From NCBI GenBank assembly GCA_039191215.1, contig JBCCXT010000009.1, positions 1 to 64,000 on the forward strand: a DNA stretch of 64,000 nt. The letters run 5' to 3'. The stretch is from HKCCE3408 sp039191215 (lineage in GTDB: Bacteria > Pseudomonadota > Alphaproteobacteria > Rhodobacterales > Rhodobacteraceae). The translations under genes were made by a program, and so were the position numbers. Below, one piece after another: positions 8,153 through 17,718 of the stretch (positions within the stretch are counted from its first letter, which is position 1; each line of letters starts with the position of its first letter). The notes under the pieces were generated by a model, which was not told where the DNA came from, searched no databases, and saw nothing but the letters and a program-made list of their open reading frames with translations.

Positions 8153-8706
8153 TTCGGCGACCGTTTGGCCAGGATGCGTTGCAACGTACGCCTGTGCATG
8201 TTCAGTCGTCGCGCCGTCTCAGAGACATTCCGGTCGCATAACTCATAGACCCTTTGGATATGTTCCCAACGGACACGGTCGGCCGACATCGGGTTTTCGG
8301 GCGGCGGCGGAAGCTCTTCTTCTGCGGCCAAAAGTGCCGCCGTCACGTCATTGGCGTCGGCGGGTTTTGAGAGATAGTCGACCGCGCCGATTTTCACCGC
8401 CGCAACGGCCGTGGCAATCGCGCCATAGCCCGTCAGCACAACAACGCGGCTATCGGGGCGTCGTTCACGTAACGTCTCGACCACGGTCAGCCCGTTACCG
8501 TCCTCCAGCCGCAGATCGACCACCGCGTACGCTGGCGGGTTAGCCTTTGCGATCGCGTTTCCGGCGGCAACGGAATTGGCGGCCGCGACCTCAAAGCCCC
8601 GCTTTTCCATCGCGCGTTCCAGGCGGCGCAAAAAGGGTTCGTCGTCATCGACCAGCAATAGGGATTTGTCCGCGCCGATGTCGCGCAGCCGGCGGTCCTG
8701 GTTCAT
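8149..8706 (-). CDS. regA: Redox response regulator RegA/PrrA (ActR family)
   Basis: Response regulator of the global RegB/RegA redox system, which controls respiration and, in phototrophs, photosynthesis genes. It has a receiver domain with the acidic pocket LLLVDDDE, phosphoacceptor Asp64 in VVDLRLEDG, Thr in VVLTGYG and the lysine in YLSKPAD. A proline linker (PPPPENP) follows, then a Fis-type helix-turn-helix (NVSETARRLNMHRRTLQRILAKR) that is nearly invariant in this family. ATG 8706 is preceded by GGAG with eight bases spacing; a GTG at 8715 is less likely. It is divergently organised with regB, with senC between. Confidence 0.95.
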   Translation of the reverse strand: MNQDRRLRDIGADKSLLLVDDDEPFLRRLERAMEKRGFEVAAANSVAAGNAIAKANPPAYAVVDLRLEDGNGLTVVETLRERRPDSRVVVLTGYGAIATAVAAVKIGAVDYLSKPADANDVTAALLAAEEELPPPPENPMSADRVRWEHIQRVYELCDRNVSETARRLNMHRRTLQRILAKRSPK

Positions 8707-8762
8707 TTTGTCCACTCCGTTCCAGGCGGTAAGTTATAAACCTCTGGCGCCGGGGGTCAATT

Positions 8763-9386
8763 TCAGCTGGCGGCTTCGATAAAACATGCCGTGCGGTCGG
8801 CCATTTGCTCGGCTGTCACTTCGCGCCGGAAAAAGTCGACGAAGCCGTGCTCGGGCAAGACCAGATAGGTGAACGCGGTGTGATCGATCAGGTAATATTC
8901 GTCACCGCTGTCATGAATGTTGTAATATGCCCGATAGGCGTCAACGGCACCGTCAATCTGCTCGGTCGTGCCCGTCAGACCGACCATCCGGTCGTAGATA
9001 CTATCGGTGTAATTGGTCAGCTGTTCAGGCGTGTCACGCTGCGGATCGACGGAGATGAAGATCGGCAAGACGCTCATACCGCGTTCGTCCAAAAGTGCGG
9101 CGGCATCGGCATTGCGCACCGTATCAAGGGGGCAGACATCTGGACAGAAAGTATAGCCGAAATAGACCAGGGTCGGTTCGACGATCAGCGTCTCATCGGT
9201 CACCGTTTCGCCCGTCTCAGAGACCAGCTCAAACGGGCCACCGACATCTCCGGCGCCTGCGATTGACGCGCCACGGCATTGCGCGAACTCGGTCTCGGGT
9301 TCACCGGCAAGTAAAATCGCCGCAGCCACACCGCCGACCAGAAAAACAGCCGCAATAACGGCCGCTATCGCATAGGTTCTGGTCAT
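8763..9386 (-). CDS. senC: SCO1/SenC/PrrC family copper-chaperone protein
   Basis: A 207-residue membrane-anchored thioredoxin-fold protein. It has an N-terminal transmembrane segment (residues 6-27), then a periplasmic domain with the copper-binding CPDVC (Cys81, Cys85) in YFGYTFCPDVCP and the third ligand His169 in LIDHTAFTYL. The family delivers copper to cytochrome c oxidase CuA and feeds into RegB/PrrB signalling. It is located between regA and regB, as in Rhodobacter. It is divergent from regB with a short shared promoter region. Confidence 0.95.
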   Translation of the reverse strand: MTRTYAIAAVIAAVFLVGGVAAAILLAGEPETEFAQCRGASIAGAGDVGGPFELVSETGETVTDETLIVEPTLVYFGYTFCPDVCPLDTVRNADAAALLDERGMSVLPIFISVDPQRDTPEQLTNYTDSIYDRMVGLTGTTEQIDGAVDAYRAYYNIHDSGDEYYLIDHTAFTYLVLPEHGFVDFFRREVTAEQMADRTACFIEAAS

Positions 9387-9451
9387 GTGCGTCTCCTGTG
9401 CTAAGCGCTCGACCCTTTACCTATGCGCATCACAGTGCAAATTCACCTCAT

Positions 9452-10870
9452 ATGACTGTGACCGAACATCCCACCGACAATGATCGGGCGCTTAATCTTC
9501 TGGTGGCTGAGGCGCGCAGCGATTGGGTGCGCCTGCGCACGCTGCTTGTCTTGCGCTGGTTGGCCATTGGCGGGCAGACCATTGCGGTTGTCATCGCCAG
9601 CTTTTATCTCGGCCTGCGGGTTGAGTTGGGGTTGTGTTTTTTGGCGATCGGCGCCTCGGTCGTGTCGAACCTCGTGGCTATGGCGGTCTTTCCCGAAAAC
9701 CAGCGGCTAAGCGATCGCGATGCCATGCTCACGCTGCTCTTTGACTTGGCGCAACTGGCATTTCTGCTGTTCTTGACGGGCGGATTGAATAACCCGTTTG
9801 CGTTGTTGATCCTGGCGCCAGTGACAATCTCCGCCTCCGCCCTAACGCTTCGCTCGACGCTTTTTTTGGGCCTTGCCGCGATTGGGCTCGTGACGCTGTT
9901 GGCGTTTTTTTACCTGCCGCTTGTGACCGCGACCGGCACGATGTTTGAATTGCCTAGCATTTTTGTCGCCGGGTTCTGGTGCGCCATCGTGATCGGGATT
10001 GTGTTTTTGTCCGGCTATGCCCGCCGGGTCGCGCAGGAAAGTTATTCGATGAGCCAGGCGCTGGCGGCCACGCAGATGGCGCTGGCGAGGGAACAGAAAC
10101 TGACCGATCTGGGCGGCGTTGTCGCGGCGGCGGCACATGAATTGGGCACGCCGCTTGCAACCATCAAACTGGTCTCAACCGAGCTTGTCGAAGAACTCGA
10201 TCATCGCGCGGACTTGCAAGAGGATGCCCGGTTGATCCGCGACCAGGCAGATCGCTGCCGCGACATCCTCAGATCGATGGGCCGGGCGGGTAAGGACGAC
10301 CTGCATTTGCGGACGGCACCTTTGGATGCGGTGTTGCGCGAGGCGGCCGAGCCCCATGCCAACCGCGGGATCTTCATCCATTACAACCTGTCGCCCGAGG
10401 ACTGGGCCGAGCCGGCGCAACCTACCATTTTGCGTTTGCCGGAAGTCATCCATGGGCTGCGCAACTTGGCCCAAAACGCCGTCGATTTTGCCAGGCGGAA
10501 CGTGTGGATCGAGGCGCATTGGTCCGATGATGTGATCCGCGTGCGAATGATTGATGATGGGCCCGGCTTTCCCTCGGACCTGCTCGGCCGGCTGGGTGAT
10601 CCGTTTTTGCGCCGGCGGCGCAGTGAAACGGGGACCGCGCGACCGGGCTATGAAGGAATGGGCCTGGGGCTTTTCATCGCAAAGACCCTATTGGAACGGT
10701 CCGGCGCGCAGGTGGAGTTTCACAATGCCTCTGACCCGTTCCTTTCTGACGAGGATCAGACCGAGAAACGCGGCGCAATTGTTGCGGTGACCTGGCCACG
10801 TGGTCAGATTACGCTGGCACCTGATGAGGCCGCAAAACCACTTGGCGAGAACAAGCCAATTGTGATCTGA
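9452..10870 (+). CDS. regB: Redox sensor histidine kinase RegB/PrrB (ActS family)
   Basis: A 472-residue membrane kinase that phosphorylates RegA under reducing conditions. Six hydrophobic segments fill residues 30-190, including the quinone-binding signature GGLNNPF at 110-116. The H-box AAAAHELGTPLATIK has the phosphorylated His229. The redox-active cysteine is present as DRCRDIL at position 269, exactly 40 residues after the histidine, the same spacing as Cys265 in Rhodobacter RegB. The ATPase domain shows DDGPGFP and GMGLGLFI. The start at 9452 (MTVTEHPTDN) is preferred over an upstream frame that overlaps the senC promoter. Confidence 0.95.
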   Translation: MTVTEHPTDNDRALNLLVAEARSDWVRLRTLLVLRWLAIGGQTIAVVIASFYLGLRVELGLCFLAIGASVVSNLVAMAVFPENQRLSDRDAMLTLLFDLAQLAFLLFLTGGLNNPFALLILAPVTISASALTLRSTLFLGLAAIGLVTLLAFFYLPLVTATGTMFELPSIFVAGFWCAIVIGIVFLSGYARRVAQESYSMSQALAATQMALAREQKLTDLGGVVAAAAHELGTPLATIKLVSTELVEELDHRADLQEDARLIRDQADRCRDILRSMGRAGKDDLHLRTAPLDAVLREAAEPHANRGIFIHYNLSPEDWAEPAQPTILRLPEVIHGLRNLAQNAVDFARRNVWIEAHWSDDVIRVRMIDDGPGFPSDLLGRLGDPFLRRRRSETGTARPGYEGMGLGLFIAKTLLERSGAQVEFHNASDPFLSDEDQTEKRGAIVAVTWPRGQITLAPDEAAKPLGENKPIVI

Positions 10871-10894
10871 TCATTAACAATGCATTAAGATATA

Positions 10895-10912
10895 TCGGCG
10901 AATATTTGCCGA
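10895..10912. repeat. Palindrome upstream of the PAS-protein gene
   Basis: TCGGC and GCCGA flank an A/T-rich core in the 63-bp gap between regB and the PAS-protein gene. It could be an operator or weak terminator; there is no further support. Confidence 0.3.
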
Positions 10913-10933
10913 CACGATATAGTAGTATTCGGT

Positions 10934-12526
10934 ATGCCCGAACCCAACCTATTTGCAGTGGCTGCCCTTCTCGCCTGCAGTACGAGTGCCGCGATCTTCG
11001 CGATCTTCTTGTCGCGCTGGCTCTTGTCCAGATGGCGGAAACCAAACGAAAGGGTCATGACTTGGGCGGCCCATGAAGCGCCGCGTGTCTACGAATTCCG
11101 TGACGGGTATCTGATTTCTCAGCTGGATGGGCAGGACGTCTTTTTGTCCGATCAAAATGACCGCGCGGGCGCTTGGAGCGCGCTGGCCGATGTCCTAGTC
11201 CGTGTCAATCCCCAGGTGCGCGCGAGCTTTGATGCGCTGCAACGGTCGGGCCGTGGGTTTTTGCTGACAGGTCAGGCAGGCCAGGACACGCTGACCATCT
11301 CCGGCAACGTTGAGCAGGATGTCGTGCGCATCACTGTTGCCAATGCGCTGACAAACGGTGACCGGATCATCGTAGATACCGAAAGCTATCGCCGGTTGCG
11401 GGCCGAGACCGAAAGCCTGCGCAAGACCGCCGACAGCATTCCCGTTGTTTCCTGGCGGGAAACGTCCGAAGGGCAAATCACCTGGGCCAGCGCCAGCTAT
11501 TTTCGCTATCTCGAGAGAACGCAGGAGGAGGATGCCATCCTGCGCTGGCCGCCGCGTCAGCTCTTTGGCAAAGACATTCGCCCCCTGCCTGAGCCTGGCC
11601 AAACGCGGCGCTGCGCGCTTAATCTAAACGACCGGCGGGAGCCGATGTGGTTTGAGGTGTCCTCGCAGCCCGCGGGCTCAGAGGTCCTGTTCACCGCCAT
11701 GCCCGCCGAGCGTCTTGTCGCGGCCGAAGATGCGCTGCGCGAATTTGTGCAGACTCTTTCAAAGACCTTTGCCGATCTACCCATCGGGTTGGCAATATTT
11801 GATCGGCGGCGCGAGCTTGTCTTGTTCAACCCCGCGCTTGTGTCACTCTCCACGCTGGACGCGCAGTTTCTGTCGGGTCGCCCGACGCTCTTTTCCTTCC
11901 TCGATCAGTTGCGGGAAAAGCGGCATATGCCGGAGCCGAAGAACTACAAGGCCTGGCGTGAAAGTATCGCGCAGCTTGAAGCCGATGCCGAAGAGGGCAC
12001 GTATCACGATCTTTGGACACTGCCGATGGGCCAGACCTACCGGGTCATCGGCCGGCCACATCCCGACGGCGCGATTGCGTTTATGTTCGAAGATATCAGC
12101 TCCGAGGTCTCGCTCACACGGCAATTCCGGGCCGATCTCGACCTTTATCAATCCACGCTGGACCAGCATGGCGCCGCGATCGCCGTCTTTTCGGCACAGG
12201 GCCAGTTGGTCATGTCAAACACCGCCTATGCAGAGCTTTGGGGCCACGACCCTAGGGAATTGCTGGGTGTGCTCACGCTCAATGAAGCGACGCAACGGTG
12301 GGAGGCCGCGACAATTCCGGCGCCGGTTTGGGGCGAAGTGCGGGATTTTGCGCAGCAGCGGCAAGATCGCGTCACATGGGGCGACCAGCTGCAAGTTCCG
12401 GGGCGCGGGCTGCTATTTGCCCGGGTCGCACCGCTGAAAGGTGGTGCGACGATGCTGAGTTTTGAATTCCAAGATGCCGAGCAACCGGCCCTGACCGAGC
12501 CTGCAGCCAACACACCCCCCCTCTGA
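10934..12526 (+). CDS. Membrane-tethered multi-PAS signalling protein without kinase domain
   Basis: A 530-residue protein with one transmembrane helix (about residues 6-30) and a basic cytoplasmic flank, followed by PAS-type repeats: around 145-240 (SIPVVSWRETSEGQITWAS), 265-380 (LPIGLAIFDRRRELVLFNPA) and 395-500 (GAAIAVFSAQGQLVMSN). No histidine-kinase or ATPase motif follows; the chain ends soon after the last PAS. This domain pattern and the position next to tsaE resemble the shortened DivL-like proteins of Rhodobacterales that act in CckA-ChpT-CtrA signalling. That identity is an inference, so no symbol is given. Confidence 0.75.
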   Translation: MPEPNLFAVAALLACSTSAAIFAIFLSRWLLSRWRKPNERVMTWAAHEAPRVYEFRDGYLISQLDGQDVFLSDQNDRAGAWSALADVLVRVNPQVRASFDALQRSGRGFLLTGQAGQDTLTISGNVEQDVVRITVANALTNGDRIIVDTESYRRLRAETESLRKTADSIPVVSWRETSEGQITWASASYFRYLERTQEEDAILRWPPRQLFGKDIRPLPEPGQTRRCALNLNDRREPMWFEVSSQPAGSEVLFTAMPAERLVAAEDALREFVQTLSKTFADLPIGLAIFDRRRELVLFNPALVSLSTLDAQFLSGRPTLFSFLDQLREKRHMPEPKNYKAWRESIAQLEADAEEGTYHDLWTLPMGQTYRVIGRPHPDGAIAFMFEDISSEVSLTRQFRADLDLYQSTLDQHGAAIAVFSAQGQLVMSNTAYAELWGHDPRELLGVLTLNEATQRWEAATIPAPVWGEVRDFAQQRQDRVTWGDQLQVPGRGLLFARVAPLKGGATMLSFEFQDAEQPALTEPAANTPPL

Positions 12527-12565
12527 GCGCTTGCGGGCGGCAGGCTGGCGCGTAGACTGCGCCCC

Positions 12566-13087
12566 ATGACATCGCCTGCTGCGACGCGCCCACCGATTAC
12601 CGCAACCGACCCGCTCGGCTATCGCAATGCACGCGATGAGGCGGCCACGCAGCGCCTGGCGGCCGCCATGGCCCAAGCCCTTTGTCCCGGCGATACGATC
12701 CTATTGTCAGGCGATCTTGGCGCTGGAAAAACCGCCTTCGCCCGCGCCCTGATCCAGGCTCGAATGGCCGAAGACGGCCAGCCGGTCGAAGAGGTGCCGT
12801 CGCCGACCTACACTTTGGTGCAAACCTACCAGACCGCCACGCTAGAGATCTGGCATGCCGATCTTTACCGCCTCGGCGATCCGAGCGAATTGGTCGAACT
12901 GGGATTTGACGGCGCAAGCCCGGCGGCACTTCTGATCGAGTGGCCGGAGCGGGGTCATGACTGGCCAGATGACGCGCTTTGGCTACGCATTGATGTGACC
13001 GGACCCGATAGCCGACGGCTGAGCCTTTGGGGCGCGCGCGGCCCCCGCATTGACCGTTTGGCGCGCGCCTTCGGTGTTGGGCCATGA
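12566..13087 (+). CDS. tsaE: tRNA threonylcarbamoyladenosine biosynthesis ATPase TsaE
   Basis: ATPase that supports TsaB/TsaD in making the t6A modification of ANN-decoding tRNAs. The Walker A motif GDLGAGKT is at about residues 50-57, followed by the family motifs SPTYTLVQTY and WHADLYRLGDPSELVELG and IEWPERG. Length (173) is at the upper end of the family owing to a short N-terminal extension. Its stop overlaps the ATG of amgK by four bases, giving a tight tsaE-amgK-murU-addB-addA series. Confidence 0.95.
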   Translation: MTSPAATRPPITATDPLGYRNARDEAATQRLAAAMAQALCPGDTILLSGDLGAGKTAFARALIQARMAEDGQPVEEVPSPTYTLVQTYQTATLEIWHADLYRLGDPSELVELGFDGASPAALLIEWPERGHDWPDDALWLRIDVTGPDSRRLSLWGARGPRIDRLARAFGVGP

Positions 13088-14055
13088 GCGAGCAGATCGC
13101 AGACTTTTTAGCCGGCACACCCTGGGCGTCGGCAAAGCGCGAACCGCTCGCGGGTGATGCCTCGGCGCGCCGGTATGAGAGGCTTTATGGGCCGGGCGGC
13201 ACAGCGGTGCTGATGATCGCACCGCCTGCAGACGGCACGGCGTTTGACCGCTTCGTCAAAGTCGCCGATTGGTTACGCGCTGCGGGCTTCTCGAGCCCGA
13301 TGATCGAGGCGGCCAACCGAGCGCAGGGCCTGTTGCTTTTGGAGGATTTTGGCGACGGGGTTATGGCCGATCTCGCCCAGGAGAGTTCTGCGGCTGAGAC
13401 AACCCTCTATGAAGCAGCCGGAGAGGTTGTCGCAGAACTGGCACGGTCGCAGCCGCCCGCCTGGCTTTCCCACCTGGACGCGGGCGGACTGACCACACAG
13501 CTCAAACTCGCCTTCGACGAAATGCCGGACCGGGCGCTCGGCCAAGCGCTTTGGCCGGATGCTGCGGCATGTGCGCGTGAGCTTCTTGACGCGCTGCCCG
13601 GATCTGGCGCGACCCACATCAGCCTGCGCGACCTGCACGCTCAAAACATCATCTGGCTGCCCGAGCGTGAAGGGTTAAAGCGCGTCGGTTTGTTGGATTT
13701 CCAAGATGCCGTTCTGGCGCCCGAAGGTTATGATCTTGCCTCGCTCATTGACGACCCCCGGCGCGCTGTCCCGTTGGGGCTGCGCGCCCGTATCATAAGC
13801 ACGCACGCAGCCGTCATGGATCGTCCGGTTGCCGAGATGCGCCAGGCGGTCAACACGCTCAGCCTTGTGCGAAATATGCGAATATTGGGCATCTTTCGCC
13901 GCGCCGCTCGCGATCGCGCGCGCCCCGCTTATCTGGACTATCTGCCGCGCACAGCAGCCCTGGTGGCACAAGCCGCTGACCAGGTCGCCCCGGCCGCGCT
14001 GCGCTATATCATTAATCGCGTTTTGGCAGGCTACGGCCTGGCTGCCGCCGCATGA
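13084..14055 (+). CDS. amgK: N-acetylmuramate/N-acetylglucosamine kinase AmgK
   Basis: Aminoglycoside-phosphotransferase-fold kinase of the anhydro-MurNAc recycling route. It has the catalytic loop HISLRDLHAQNIIWL and the metal-binding DFQDA motif in VGLLDFQDAVL, and the usual GDAS(A)RRY start of the nucleotide-binding lobe. The next gene is the MurU nucleotidyltransferase, and the amgK-murU pair is the hallmark of the MurNAc-1-phosphate salvage pathway that bypasses de novo UDP-MurNAc synthesis. It overlaps tsaE and murU by four bases each. Confidence 0.9.
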   Translation: MSEQIADFLAGTPWASAKREPLAGDASARRYERLYGPGGTAVLMIAPPADGTAFDRFVKVADWLRAAGFSSPMIEAANRAQGLLLLEDFGDGVMADLAQESSAAETTLYEAAGEVVAELARSQPPAWLSHLDAGGLTTQLKLAFDEMPDRALGQALWPDAAACARELLDALPGSGATHISLRDLHAQNIIWLPEREGLKRVGLLDFQDAVLAPEGYDLASLIDDPRRAVPLGLRARIISTHAAVMDRPVAEMRQAVNTLSLVRNMRILGIFRRAARDRARPAYLDYLPRTAALVAQAADQVAPAALRYIINRVLAGYGLAAAA

Positions 14056-14729
14056 GCCTGCCGGTGATGATCCTGGCCGCCGGTTTCGGCGCGCGCATGG
14101 GTGCGCTGACCTCGGACCGGCCGAAAGCCCTGATTGAGGTCGCAGGCAAGGCACTTATCGATCATGCCCTTGACCTGACCGCGTCTCACGGACCGGTTGC
14201 GGTCAATGGCCATTACCGCGCAGCCCAACTGGCCGCTCACCTGGCCGGTCGCGGCACGCACTTCCTGCACGAGCTGCCTGATATCCTCGATAGCGGTGGT
14301 GCGGTTCGCAATGCGTTGCCGATCCTCGGCGACGGGCGGTTTGCGACGCTTAACGCCGATGCAGTCTGGTCCGGGCCAAATGTTTTGGATCAACTTTGTG
14401 CGCAGTGGCAACCTGAGATGGGCGGTCTTTTGGCGCTTGTGCCGATGGCAAGGGCAGTGGGTCGGCAGGGCGGTGGCGACTTTCGGCTGGAACGTGATGG
14501 CCGTCTGCAGCCCGACAAAGCTGGGCATGTCTATACCGGAGCGCAAATTCTGGCGGGCGGGGTCGTGTCGCGCTGGCGGCCGGGCCAATTCTCGATGTGG
14601 GAAATCTGGCAGAGCCTCTTGGCCGAAGACAGGCTTTTTGGCTGCCTCTATCCGGGTTACTGGGCCGATGTTGGCCACCCAGAGGGCATCGCGCTGGCTG
14701 AAAACATGTTAGAGACACCACATGCTTGA
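14052..14729 (+). CDS. murU: N-acetylmuramate-1-phosphate uridylyltransferase MurU
   Basis: A 225-residue nucleotidyltransferase that turns MurNAc-1-phosphate into UDP-MurNAc for cell-wall recycling. The NTP-transferase signature LAAGFGARMGALTSDRPKAL is at the N-terminus, with the metal-binding Asp in LNADAVW and later GQFSMWEIWQSLL. Its partner AmgK lies directly upstream with an ATGA overlap. The start of addB overlaps its last codons. Confidence 0.9.
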   Translation: MSLPVMILAAGFGARMGALTSDRPKALIEVAGKALIDHALDLTASHGPVAVNGHYRAAQLAAHLAGRGTHFLHELPDILDSGGAVRNALPILGDGRFATLNADAVWSGPNVLDQLCAQWQPEMGGLLALVPMARAVGRQGGGDFRLERDGRLQPDKAGHVYTGAQILAGGVVSRWRPGQFSMWEIWQSLLAEDRLFGCLYPGYWADVGHPEGIALAENMLETPHA

Positions 14730-17718
14730 GCCGATGCAGCATGAACTGGGGATCGACCCGGCAGTACCCGTTGACCGGCCCGCCAATGTCTTTGCCACGC
14801 CCCTTGGCGTGGATTTTTCAGCCGAATTGATCGCAGGTCTGGATGCCAAGCTGGCCAATGCGCCGCCGCATGCATTGGCGCAGGTTGAGGTTTTTGTTGC
14901 CTCTGACCGCATGCGCCGCCGGATCACGGCACTCTACAGCGAAAGACAGGCGAGTTTTCTGCCGCGTTTGACACCGGTTGGCCGGATCGCCGATCGGCCG
15001 GAATTGTCCGATCTGCCAAGTGCCCTTAGCCCGCTGGGCCTGCGGCTGACCCTGGTGAACCTGATTGGGAGACTGCTCGATAGCGCGCCCGACCTGGCCG
15101 CGCGATCAGCGCTTTATGATCTGTCGGACAGCCTGGCCAGTTTGATGGCGGAGATGCATGAGGAGGGTGTGACACCGGCCGATATCGCCGCGCTGAAAAC
15201 CGACGACATGTCCCAGCACTGGGACCGCAGCCTGAAGTTTCTGCAAATTGTCGCGCGCTATTTCGAAGACGGTGCCGGCGCGCTTCCGGCGGAGGCGCGC
15301 CAGGCCATGGCCGTTGACCGGCTGATCGCCCGCTGGCAGCGCGATCCGCCAAAGACACCGATCATTGTCGCAGGCTCAACCGGCTCGCGCGGCGCGACGG
15401 CACGGCTGATGGCGGCGGTGGCGCGTCTGCCGACCGGATTGGTGGTCTTACCGGGGCTTGATACCGATATGCCAAAAGACGTCTGGCAGCGGCTGCGGGA
15501 GGAGCGGCGCAGCGCCGGTTTGGGCGGTGAAGATCATCCGCAATACAGGCTCGGCCGATTTGCCGAGGCAATGGGGATTGAGCCCAACAATCTCGCGCGC
15601 TGGACGGATGCAAAACCGCATGCGCCCGGCCGTAATGCCTGGATGTCGCTGGCGCTCCGGCCCGCACCTGTGACCGATACGTGGCGGCGCGAGACTACGA
15701 CCCTTGCAAAGGCCGCGCCGCCTCAGACAGCCTTTGCCAGTGTCACTTTGCTTGAGGCGCCGTCACCGCGCGCCGAGGCCACAGCCATTGCCTTGCGGTT
15801 GCGAGAGGCCGCCGAGGCGGGCCAGCGCGCGACATTGGTCACGCCCGACCGAACGCTGGCGCGCGCCGTCACCGCAGCGCTCGACCGGTGGGGGCTGATG
15901 CCCGATGACAGCGCCGGCCTGCCGCTGGAAATGACTGCATCGGGGCGGCTTTTGGCGCTGGTCGCCGATCTGATGGCCGGGCGCGGCGATGCGGTTGAGC
16001 TTTTTGCGATCCTCAAGCACCCGCTGACTATGTGCTGGCCGGAGCGTGACCGCCATACCCGCCTCGTCGAGGCGTTGGAGCTGAAGATGCGCGCGGAAGC
16101 GGTCCTGCGACCCGGCCCCAAAATGGTCCGAGACTGGGCGGCCGAGCATCACCGCGACGGCGCCGAGGATTGGGCCGAATGGGTGATCGACACCGCGATG
16201 GGCGCGCGCGCGGCAGAGGCGTCGATGGCCGATCATGTCGCCGCCCATATCGCCCGGACCGAAGCACTTGCCGCTGGTTCGCTCGGCACGGGGAGCGGTG
16301 CTTTGTGGGAAGGTGAGACGGGTCTGGCCGCGCTTGAGCGGGTCCGTGAGGTGATTGCCGAGGCCGAATTGGGCGGCGCCATGAGTGCGCGGGACTACCG
16401 CGATCTTATTACCGCTATCCTAGCAGATGCTGAATTGCGCAATCCCGTTCGACCGCATGCGGGCGTGATGATCTGGGGCGCTTTGGAGGCGCGCGTGCAA
16501 GGGGCTGACCTAATGATACTGGGCGGACTGAACGAAGGGACCTGGCCCGCCGAAGACGCCGCCGATCCTTGGCTCAACCGCGCGTTACGAGAGGCGGCGG
16601 GCCTGCGATTGCCCGACCGCCGCACCGGTCTGTCGGCGCATGATTTTCAGCAGGCTGCCGCCGCGCGCGAGGTTTGGCTGACCCGCGCGCTTCGCGACGT
16701 GGAAACCGAGACAGTGCCGTCGCGCTGGCTGAACCGGCTGACAAACCTGCTAAGCGGATCTGGCAAAGCGTCGCAGAAGGCCTTGCGCGCGATGCGGGCC
16801 CGGGGTGCTGCCTATCTTGTCCGCGCCGCGGCGCTGGAGATTGCCCAACCCGTTGCCCGCGAAGGCCGCCACGCCCCAGCACCGCCGACCCAGGCCCGTC
16901 CGTTGCGGCTTTCGGTGACCGAGATCGAAAAGCTTATCCGCGACCCGTTTGCGATCTATGCCAGCAAGGTTTTGGGGTTGCGCCCGCTTCAACCTCTGCG
17001 CCCGCAGCCCGACGCACGCATGCGCGGCACGCTGATCCATGCGATCCTGCACCGGTTCATCAAGAAGGTCCCCGGCACACTGCCTGATGATGCCGCCGAG
17101 GAACTGGTTCGTGTCGCCGCTGAAGAGCTTGACCGCGCCGATGAATGGCCTGTTGCGCGCGCGCTGTGGCTGGCAAAGATCCGATCGGCCGCGCCCACAT
17201 TCATCGATGGCGAAATGCAACGCAGGCAGGTTGCAAAGCCCTGGCTTTTTGAGGTTCGCGGCGAGGCCGTTTTTGAATCTCTGGGCGTGACGCTCCATGG
17301 CCGTGCTGATCGCATCGACCGATTGCCCGACGGTCGATTGGCCATTTACGACTACAAATCCGGCAGCGTGCCAACCACAAAGCAGGAAAAGGCCTTTGCC
17401 CTGCAATTGCGCCTTGAGGCCGCGATGGCGATGCGCGGCGCCTATACCGACGGCGATCCGGCCCACGCCGCGCAAGTCGCCTATATCGCCATCGACAGCG
17501 ACAAGAAAAGCTGGACGGAACCGCTGAGCCCCTCGGAGATCGAAGCGGATGCAGAACGGCTCATGACCCTGTGGGCGGCATATCTCGACCCGTTCCAGGG
17601 CTTTATCCCAAGCCGTGCGATGCAGAACGTGAGCTATGCAAGCGACTATGCGCATCTGTCGCGATTTGGCGAATGGGATGAAAGCGGGCCGCTGGTGACC
17701 AAACAGGTTGGCCTATGA
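14722..17718 (+). CDS. addB: Double-strand break repair protein AddB
   Basis: A 998-residue subunit of the AddAB helicase-nuclease, which resects double-strand breaks for RecA loading. The inactive-helicase-like N-terminal part lacks a clear Walker A, as expected for alphaproteobacterial AddB. The C-terminal PD-(D/E)XK nuclease domain is visible as ESLGVTLHGRADRID followed by LAIYDYKSGSVP, preceded by the RecB-like LRLSVTEIEKLIRDPFAIYA. It ends four bases into the addA start. Confidence 0.93.
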   Translation: MLEPMQHELGIDPAVPVDRPANVFATPLGVDFSAELIAGLDAKLANAPPHALAQVEVFVASDRMRRRITALYSERQASFLPRLTPVGRIADRPELSDLPSALSPLGLRLTLVNLIGRLLDSAPDLAARSALYDLSDSLASLMAEMHEEGVTPADIAALKTDDMSQHWDRSLKFLQIVARYFEDGAGALPAEARQAMAVDRLIARWQRDPPKTPIIVAGSTGSRGATARLMAAVARLPTGLVVLPGLDTDMPKDVWQRLREERRSAGLGGEDHPQYRLGRFAEAMGIEPNNLARWTDAKPHAPGRNAWMSLALRPAPVTDTWRRETTTLAKAAPPQTAFASVTLLEAPSPRAEATAIALRLREAAEAGQRATLVTPDRTLARAVTAALDRWGLMPDDSAGLPLEMTASGRLLALVADLMAGRGDAVELFAILKHPLTMCWPERDRHTRLVEALELKMRAEAVLRPGPKMVRDWAAEHHRDGAEDWAEWVIDTAMGARAAEASMADHVAAHIARTEALAAGSLGTGSGALWEGETGLAALERVREVIAEAELGGAMSARDYRDLITAILADAELRNPVRPHAGVMIWGALEARVQGADLMILGGLNEGTWPAEDAADPWLNRALREAAGLRLPDRRTGLSAHDFQQAAAAREVWLTRALRDVETETVPSRWLNRLTNLLSGSGKASQKALRAMRARGAAYLVRAAALEIAQPVAREGRHAPAPPTQARPLRLSVTEIEKLIRDPFAIYASKVLGLRPLQPLRPQPDARMRGTLIHAILHRFIKKVPGTLPDDAAEELVRVAAEELDRADEWPVARALWLAKIRSAAPTFIDGEMQRRQVAKPWLFEVRGEAVFESLGVTLHGRADRIDRLPDGRLAIYDYKSGSVPTTKQEKAFALQLRLEAAMAMRGAYTDGDPAHAAQVAYIAIDSDKKSWTEPLSPSEIEADAERLMTLWAAYLDPFQGFIPSRAMQNVSYASDYAHLSRFGEWDESGPLVTKQVGL

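Noticed and set aside
16750..17655. Minus-strand frame of 301 codons inside addB
   Set aside because: It is a shadow of the high-GC addB coding frame; AddB motifs are on the plus strand.
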